From WLNJ01 sp037131165 (lineage in GTDB: Bacteria; Actinomycetota; Thermoleophilia; Solirubrobacterales; Solirubrobacteraceae), in contig JBAXRO010000035.1 in assembly GCA_037131165.1 (NCBI GenBank), positions 1-18,366 of the forward strand: a DNA stretch of 18,366 nt, written 5' to 3'. The position numbers and the translations under genes are program-made. Below are positions 13,827 through 18,366 of this stretch, in pieces. Under the pieces are notes generated by a model, which did no database searches, was not told the DNA's origin, and saw only the letters and a list, made by a program, of their open reading frames with translations. Every line of letters starts with the position of its first letter. Position 1 is the stretch's first letter.

Positions 13827-14583
13827 CCCGAGGCCCAACCCGGGCAGTCAACCCGCAGGAGGCGGACTGGCTGAACGGGTCGCATCCGGCTGGCGCGAAC
13901 TCGACGCCAACCAGCGCCTGACCGGGCTCGGCGCCTTCGTGCTGCTGTTCTCGCTCGCGCTGCCCTGGTTCCAACAGACCGGGATCGAGACCGTTCGATC
14001 GCTGATCTACCCGCCTCAGCCGGCGGTCAGCCGGAAGGTCTCGGTGACCCTCTCCGGGTTCGCGACATTCGGTTGGGTCGAGGCCGCCCTGCTGCTCGTC
14101 TCGATCGGGGTGATCGCCCTGATCCTCGCCCGCGCTGATCGCAGGCCGTTCCACCTGCCCGGCGGCGACGGGGCTGTCATCGCCGCCGCGGGCGCCTGGT
14201 GCCTCTTCCTGATCTTCTGGCGCACAGTCGTCGACAAGCCGACCCACGTCGGCCTTGAGACCGGAGTCGAGTGGGGCCTGCTCGTCGCGGTCGCAGGCAC
14301 GGCACTGATGATCTTCTCCGGCCTGCGGATCAGGACCGCCCACCGTCCGGAGCCGCCTCTGCCCGCAGCAGTGGTCGCCGTGGATCCCGAGCCGTTTTCG
14401 CCTCCCCCGGCCAGGGGCAAGGCGGCCTCGTCCGGGACCCAGCTGCAGTTCGGCGACGTTGAACCGGTCGGTGGCGAATCGCCGACGCCAGCCCGGCCGC
14501 GGCCCGACGACCCGACGCTCGAACAGCTCGAGATCCCGATCGACGAACCGCCGAAGCGCAAGCGCCGACGGCGCGACGGCTGA
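13819..14583 (+). CDS. Four-helix integral membrane protein, unknown function
   Basis: 254 residues, no family recognised. Four hydrophobic segments: about 33-51, 84-104, 117-135 and 149-170. The N-terminal 30 residues are polar. After the last helix an 80-residue tail rich in Pro, Glu and Ala ends in a strongly basic KRKRRRR cluster, so by the positive-inside rule the tail is cytosolic. The first loop (52-83) is then extracytoplasmic and has a conspicuous PPQP. The ATG overlaps the EVE gene's end by 8 bases, which is strong evidence of co-translation. The MoxR gene follows after 34 bases. It could anchor the MoxR/VWA pair at the membrane; this is inferred from position only. Confidence 0.8.
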   Translation: MADPRPNPGSQPAGGGLAERVASGWRELDANQRLTGLGAFVLLFSLALPWFQQTGIETVRSLIYPPQPAVSRKVSVTLSGFATFGWVEAALLLVSIGVIALILARADRRPFHLPGGDGAVIAAAGAWCLFLIFWRTVVDKPTHVGLETGVEWGLLVAVAGTALMIFSGLRIRTAHRPEPPLPAAVVAVDPEPFSPPPARGKAASSGTQLQFGDVEPVGGESPTPARPRPDDPTLEQLEIPIDEPPKRKRRRRDG

Positions 14584-14605
14584 ACGCCCGACCGCCGCCA
14601 CCTGT

Positions 14606-14611
14606 CATCCT
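14606..14611 (+). promoter_or_regulatory. Weak candidate -10 CATCCT before the MoxR gene
   Basis: CATCCT ends 6 bases before the GTG at 14618 and differs from TAnnnT only at its first base. There is no Shine-Dalgarno in the 34-base gap, so an internal leaderless promoter would explain how the MoxR gene is translated. Confidence 0.2.
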
Positions 14612-14617
14612 GCCAGC

Positions 14618-15511
14618 GTGCCCGAGACACCCGCCACAGCCGAGGAACTGACAACCCGACTCGAAGCGGCCGGCTACCTCGCCGACCCGCAGACCGCGCT
14701 GGTCGCGTGGCTCGCCGTCTCGCTCGGCAAGCCGGTCCTCGTCGAGGGGCCCGCCGGGGTCGGCAAGACCGAGCTGGCGAAGATGCTCGCCACCGTCCTC
14801 GACCGCGACCTGATCAGGCTCCAGTGCTACGAGGGTCTCGACGAAGCCAAGGCCCTCTACGAATGGAACTACCGCAAGCAGTTGCTGCGGATCCAAGCCG
14901 AGGACGACGGCGCCGGCTGGGAGACGGTGCAGGACGACATCTTTGGCGAGGAGTTCCTGCTCGAGCGCCCGCTGCTCGAGGCGATCACGAGTGAGAAGCC
15001 GGTCGTGCTGCTCGTCGACGAGATCGACAAGACCGACCAGGAGTTCGAGGCGATGCTGCTCGAGCTGCTCTCCGACTTCCAGGTCTCGGTTCCGGAACTC
15101 GGAACGATGCGGGCCAACTCGATGCCGGTCGTGCTGCTGACCTCCAACAACTCGCGCGAGCTCACCGAAGCCCTCAAGCGCCGCTGCCTGTACCTGTGGA
15201 TCGACTACCCGGCAGCGGACCACGAGGTCGCGATCGTGAGGATGAAGACACCGGAGCTGCCCGAGACGATCGCCGCCCGGCTGGTCGAACTGATCGGCGA
15301 GGTCCGCGCCCTCGACCTCAAGAAGCCACCTTCGATCGCCGAGTCGATCGACTGGGCCCGCGCACTGCTCCTGCTGGGAGCGGACGACATCGACGCGAAG
15401 ACCTTCAAGGAGACGATGAGCGTGATCGTCAAGCACCGCAGCGACCTGGAGACCGTCGCGGAGCGTGTCGGTCTGAGGCTGGCTGACGGCGATGCCGCAG
15501 GCGTCGCCTGA
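14618..15511 (+). CDS. MoxR-family AAA+ ATPase (CoxD-like)
   Basis: 297-residue ATPase thought to act as a chaperone with a VWA partner in assembling or metal-loading target enzymes. Walker A GPAGVGKT (44-51), Walker B LLVDEID (131-137; D134, E135), sensor 1 TSNN (175-178), arginine-finger candidates R188/R189 in LKRRC, and a C-terminal lid (215-297). The YEGLDEAKALYEWNYRKQLL stretch (71-90) is typical of the MoxR subgroup found beside CoxE-type VWA proteins. The GTG at 14618 is chosen because homology starts about 7 residues later; earlier in-frame starts lie inside the preceding gene. It overlaps the VWA gene by 20 bases, so the two products are very likely partners. No carbon monoxide dehydrogenase genes are in the window. 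Confidence 0.92.
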   Translation: MPETPATAEELTTRLEAAGYLADPQTALVAWLAVSLGKPVLVEGPAGVGKTELAKMLATVLDRDLIRLQCYEGLDEAKALYEWNYRKQLLRIQAEDDGAGWETVQDDIFGEEFLLERPLLEAITSEKPVVLLVDEIDKTDQEFEAMLLELLSDFQVSVPELGTMRANSMPVVLLTSNNSRELTEALKRRCLYLWIDYPAADHEVAIVRMKTPELPETIAARLVELIGEVRALDLKKPPSIAESIDWARALLLLGADDIDAKTFKETMSVIVKHRSDLETVAERVGLRLADGDAAGVA

Positions 15512-16958
15512 GCGACCCGCCGAGAGCCGGTTCGACGAGAACCTGCTCGAGTTCGCGCGCGAACTGAGAGGCGAGGGTGTCGCGGTCGGCACCGCCGAGA
15601 TGCTCGACGCGACGGCGGCACTCGCCCGGGTCCGTTGGGTCGAGAGGGATCAGGTCCATGGCGCGCTCGCGGCGACGATGGCCAAGTCGCCCGAGGACCG
15701 CAAGATCTTCGACATCGTCTTCGACCGCTTCTTCTTCCGGGCAGCCGAAGCAGCGGCCCTCGCCATCGACAAGCGCGAAGCCGCACAGGCTCAGGGCGAC
15801 CCGGGCGAGCCCGACGAGGGTCAGGAGGCCGAGGGCGAACCGAGCGGCGAGCCCGGCTCCTCCGACAGGATCGACACTGACGAGCTGCGCAAGCTGATCG
15901 CCGAGGCGATCCGCGATGGCGACGAGAGCCTGCGCGACCTTGCCCGGCTGGCCGTGGCTGCTTTCGGGCAGGGCCGCAATGCAACCGGCGTCGTCGGCGT
16001 CGACGTGCAGCGGATCAGGCGCGGGCTCGGCCTGCAGTCCGAGCCGCAGCCGCAGCTCCCGGAGGACGACCCGAGGCGCGAGGGCTTGCCGCGCGACCGC
16101 CTGAGGGAGTTCGAACGCGAACTCAGGCGCGAGCTGGAGCGCGGGATGATCGACCGCACGAAGAGCCTTCCACCCGCCCGACCGCTCGGCGACCTCGAAC
16201 GCAGCCTCGCCTCCAACCCTTCGCAGAACCTCTCGGAGATCCACAGGGTCGTTGCCCAGTTGCGGCGCCGGCTCGCGACCGACGGCCAGCTCCTGCGGGG
16301 CCGCAAGCGCAGTGCGGCGATCGACGTCCGCCGGACGGTGCGGGCTTCGCTCCAGACCGGCGGAGTGCCGATCGTCCTCCACCAGCGACCGAAGCGACCG
16401 AAGCGCCCGGAAATCTTCGTCCTCTGCGACGTATCGACGTCGGTCACGTCGGCTTCGGTCTTCTTCCTCTCCGTACTGCACGCTCTGCACGACTCGTTCC
16501 GCAAGATGCGCTCGTTCGTCTTCATTGAGCGGATCAGCGAGGTGACCGAGCTGTTCGAGCAGGAGCGCGACTTCAAGAAGGTGACTCGCGCGATCACGAC
16601 CAACGCCGGCGTCGCCGATGTCAGCGGCTACACCGACTACGGGCGGGTGTGGTCGGAGTTCCTGACCCAGATCGAGGATGAACTGCACCCACGGGCCACC
16701 GTGATCGTGCTCGGTGACGCCCGCACGAACGGGCGCCCGCCCCGCGATGACCTGTTCGCCCAGATCTCGGCCCGCGCCGGGCGGACATTCTGGCTCAACC
16801 CCGAGCCGCGGCTCTACTGGAACTACGGCGACTCGGTGATCGAAAGCTACGAGAAGCACTGCATCGCGTTCGAGTGTTGGTCGGCCAACCACCTCTCCGA
16901 GTTCGTCCAGGCGCTGACCCGACCCGGCTCTCAACCGCCGACCCAGGGGCGATCCTGA
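15492..16958 (+). CDS. VWA-domain protein, CoxE-like
   Basis: 488 residues, presumed partner of the MoxR ATPase. Residues 12-95 form a helical N-terminal domain, 100-125 an acidic low-complexity linker (Glu, Gly, Pro), 126-300 a charged helical region. The VWA domain spans about 305-475 with an intact metal-ion site: DVSTS (313-317, the DxSxS motif), Thr381 in GYTDYG and Asp409 in VLGDART. The LYWNYGDSVIESY stretch (431-443) is usual for CoxE proteins. CoxE and CoxD take part in maturing the Mo/Cu site of aerobic CO dehydrogenase, but homologues occur widely without it. No signal peptide, so cytosolic. The ATG lies inside the MoxR gene; the ABC ATPase gene begins 2 bases after the stop. Confidence 0.92.
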   Translation: MPQASPERPAESRFDENLLEFARELRGEGVAVGTAEMLDATAALARVRWVERDQVHGALAATMAKSPEDRKIFDIVFDRFFFRAAEAAALAIDKREAAQAQGDPGEPDEGQEAEGEPSGEPGSSDRIDTDELRKLIAEAIRDGDESLRDLARLAVAAFGQGRNATGVVGVDVQRIRRGLGLQSEPQPQLPEDDPRREGLPRDRLREFERELRRELERGMIDRTKSLPPARPLGDLERSLASNPSQNLSEIHRVVAQLRRRLATDGQLLRGRKRSAAIDVRRTVRASLQTGGVPIVLHQRPKRPKRPEIFVLCDVSTSVTSASVFFLSVLHALHDSFRKMRSFVFIERISEVTELFEQERDFKKVTRAITTNAGVADVSGYTDYGRVWSEFLTQIEDELHPRATVIVLGDARTNGRPPRDDLFAQISARAGRTFWLNPEPRLYWNYGDSVIESYEKHCIAFECWSANHLSEFVQALTRPGSQPPTQGRS

Positions 16959-16960
16959 CC

Positions 16961-17707
16961 GTGACCCCCGCGGGAGCGTCGGCCGCCACGGCGGCCGTCG
17001 AGTTCAGCGAGGTCGGCTTCAGCTACCGCCCACGGCGCGGAGGTCAAGTCGAGGCCGTCGCCGGGCTGAGCTTCTCTGCCCCAGCCGGTTCGACGACTGC
17101 GATCGTCGGCCCTAACGGCTGCGGGAAGACGACCCTCCTGCGCCTCGCGTGCGGGGTGATCGCGCCGGACTCGGGTGCGGTCACGGCTCAGCCGGCCGCC
17201 CTGATGCCACAGAGCGACCTGCTGCTCCCATGGGCGGGCGCGCTCGACAACGCTGCCCTCGCGCTGCGGGCCGCCGGAGTCGATTCGGCCACCGCCCGCC
17301 GATCTGCGGCGGAGTGGTTCCCACGGCTCGGCCTGGAGGGATTCGAGAAGGCCCGTCCGCACGAGCTCTCAGGCGGGATGCGCCAGCGCGTGGCGTTCGC
17401 CCGGACCGTCCTCTCGGGCAGGCCGGTGCTGGCGCTCGACGAGCCGTTCGCTTCGCTCGACTCGCTCAGCCGGATCAAGGCAAGGGAGTGGCTGCGCTCG
17501 GCGATCGCCGAGAGTGGCCGCACCGCACTGCTCGTGACGCACGACATCGAGGAGGCGATCGCCGTCGCCGAGAGGGTCGTCGTGCTCTCACCTCGCCCCG
17601 CCCGGGTCGTCGCGGTCCACCGAACGCCCGGCGGCGAACCGGGCTCGGCGGAAGCCGTGACCCTGCGGCGGGAGATCCTCGAGAACCTGCTGGAGGAGGC
17701 GGAGTGA
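16961..17707 (+). CDS. ABC transporter ATPase, nitrate/sulfonate/taurine/thiamine-precursor type
   Basis: 248-residue nucleotide-binding subunit powering an importer. Walker A GPNGCGKTT (50-58), Q-loop Gln84 in LMPQSDLLLPW, signature LSGGMRQR (136-143), Walker B VLALDEPFASLD (156-167) and switch His194. The MPQSDLLLPW form and C-terminal length match the SsuB/TauB/ThiY-partner family rather than drug exporters. The GTG at 16961, 2 bases after the VWA stop, gives a natural N-terminus; a longer frame overlaps the VWA gene. Its TGA overlaps the permease start (GTGA). Substrate cannot be told from the ATPase: sulfonate, nitrate, taurine, riboflavin or pyrimidine precursors are all possible. Confidence 0.93.
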   Translation: MTPAGASAATAAVEFSEVGFSYRPRRGGQVEAVAGLSFSAPAGSTTAIVGPNGCGKTTLLRLACGVIAPDSGAVTAQPAALMPQSDLLLPWAGALDNAALALRAAGVDSATARRSAAEWFPRLGLEGFEKARPHELSGGMRQRVAFARTVLSGRPVLALDEPFASLDSLSRIKAREWLRSAIAESGRTALLVTHDIEEAIAVAERVVVLSPRPARVVAVHRTPGGEPGSAEAVTLRREILENLLEEAE

Positions 17708-18366
17708 ACGGGGACCGCCCTGTGTCCAGTGGTCGCTCGGCCTTCAGGGCGACACTTGCGCTCGCCGTGTTCCTCGCCGTCTGGCAGGCGTGGTGTGCGA
17801 TCTCCGGAGTGGATCCGCTCGTCCTCCCCGCCCCCACGGAGATCGCCGACTCGCTCTGGAGCGACCGCTCGCTGCTTGCCGAGGCGCTTCTCGTGACCGC
17901 ATCGGAGCTCGTCCTCGGAATTGCCCTCGCGCTCCTCGTCTCGCTGGCCGCGGCCTTCGCGATCCACCTCTCGAGCCTGCTGCGCTCCTCCGTCTACCCG
18001 CTGCTGATCGCCTCGCAGACCGTTCCGATCCCCGTCGTCGCGAGCCTGCTCGTGATCTGGCTCGGCTACGACATCGGTCCGAAGGTCGCGATCGTCGCCC
18101 TGGTTGCGTTCTTCCCCGTCGTGGTCGCGACGCTCGAGGCGCTCGCTTCCGTCGATCCCGAGCTGCCGCGGCTGGTCGACTCGTTCGGGGCCGGGCGGTT
18201 GAGACGGTTCCGTCTCGTCGAGGCACCCGCCGCCCTTCCGGGTGCGTTGGCCGGGATGAAGATCGCCGTCGTGATCTCGGTGATCGGCGCGGTCTTCGCT
18301 GAGCAGTCCGGGGGCGATTCGGGCCTCGGGTTCGTGATCCAGCAAGCACTCCCCCAGCTGCTGACC
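17704..18366 (+). CDS. ABC transporter permease, 3' end cut by window
   Basis: 221 residues visible, open to the last base. The GTG start overlaps the ATPase stop by GTGA. Expected partner of the ATPase in a binding-protein-dependent importer (BPD_transp_1 family). Seen: an N-terminal membrane helix (about 14-31), the PAPTEIADSLW segment (47-57) that follows the first helix in SsuC/TauC/ThiX-like permeases, further helices near 68-90, 100-118 and 125-145, then the EAA loop (DSFGAGRLRRFRLVEAP, about 160-176) that docks on the ATPase. Normal length is about 250, so 25-40 residues should be missing. A substrate-binding protein gene, which would help name the substrate, is not in view upstream and may follow downstream. 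Confidence 0.92.
   Translation, partial: MNGDRPVSSGRSAFRATLALAVFLAVWQAWCAISGVDPLVLPAPTEIADSLWSDRSLLAEALLVTASELVLGIALALLVSLAAAFAIHLSSLLRSSVYPLLIASQTVPIPVVASLLVIWLGYDIGPKVAIVALVAFFPVVVATLEALASVDPELPRLVDSFGAGRLRRFRLVEAPAALPGALAGMKIAVVISVIGAVFAEQSGGDSGLGFVIQQALPQLLT

Noticed and set aside
14330..15592. 420-codon antisense frame over the MoxR gene
   Set aside because: Shadow of a gene with full Walker A/B motifs; no motif or promoter of its own.
15429..16934. 501-codon open frame antisense to the VWA gene
   Set aside because: Low-stop GC-rich shadow; the sense frame has an intact DxSxS metal site and overlaps its partner gene properly.
14618..16958. CO dehydrogenase maturation locus (coxD-coxE)
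   Set aside because: The MoxR/VWA pair fits, but no coxM, coxS or coxL is present and the flanking genes are an EVE/membrane pair and an ABC importer.

Overview
The window is GC-rich, densely coded bacterial chromosome. GTG starts are common, several gene pairs overlap by GTGA, and many start codons sit 6-9 bases after a TAnnnT hexamer, as expected for leaderless transcripts. With the tilS-hpt order, short TilS and secreted murein hydrolases with proline/lysine linkers, this points to an actinobacterium. Thermoleophilia/Solirubrobacterales is my best guess, from family resemblance only. I see no rRNA, tRNA, CRISPR array or insertion sequence, and no gene-free stretch over 300 bases.

Layout. 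(1) 1-1874, minus: a coiled-coil protein with a Lys/Ala/Pro tail, then tilS (tRNA-Ile lysidine synthetase) and hpt (hypoxanthine phosphoribosyltransferase, last residues off the edge). (2) 1904-3113: a divergent nucleoside-phosphorylase-like gene with an altered ribose site, convergent with a second coiled-coil/basic-tail protein. (3) 3314-6357, plus: a 749-residue secreted murein hydrolase (lytic transglycosylase, degenerate LytM, LAS/M15-type peptidase) and an unrecognised gene 5 bases later. (4) 6375-8931, minus: an acyl-CoA dehydrogenase with a 16-bp palindromic operator candidate upstream and a strong hairpin downstream, then a PadR regulator and a Sir2Tm-like sirtuin. (5) 9101-11286, minus: an LppX/LprG-like membrane-anchored protein overlapping a Ca2+/H+ antiporter, ended by a canonical terminator. 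(6) 11324-18366, plus: a secreted D-glucuronyl C5-epimerase-family protein, a small helical protein, an EVE-domain protein with an 11-residue tandem-repeat leader, a four-helix membrane protein, a MoxR AAA+ ATPase, a CoxE-type VWA protein, and an ABC ATPase with its permease (cut by the window edge).

How they fit together. tilS-hpt is a housekeeping pair for tRNA modification and purine salvage. The hydrolase, C5-epimerase and LppX-like protein act at the envelope. The most system-like part is 13272-18366: six genes on one strand, five junctions overlapping or within 34 bases, pairing an EVE module and a membrane protein with a MoxR/VWA chaperone pair and a nitrate/sulfonate/thiamine-type ABC importer, with no carbon monoxide dehydrogenase genes in view. 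Most other genes look like ordinary core or lineage-specific chromosome.
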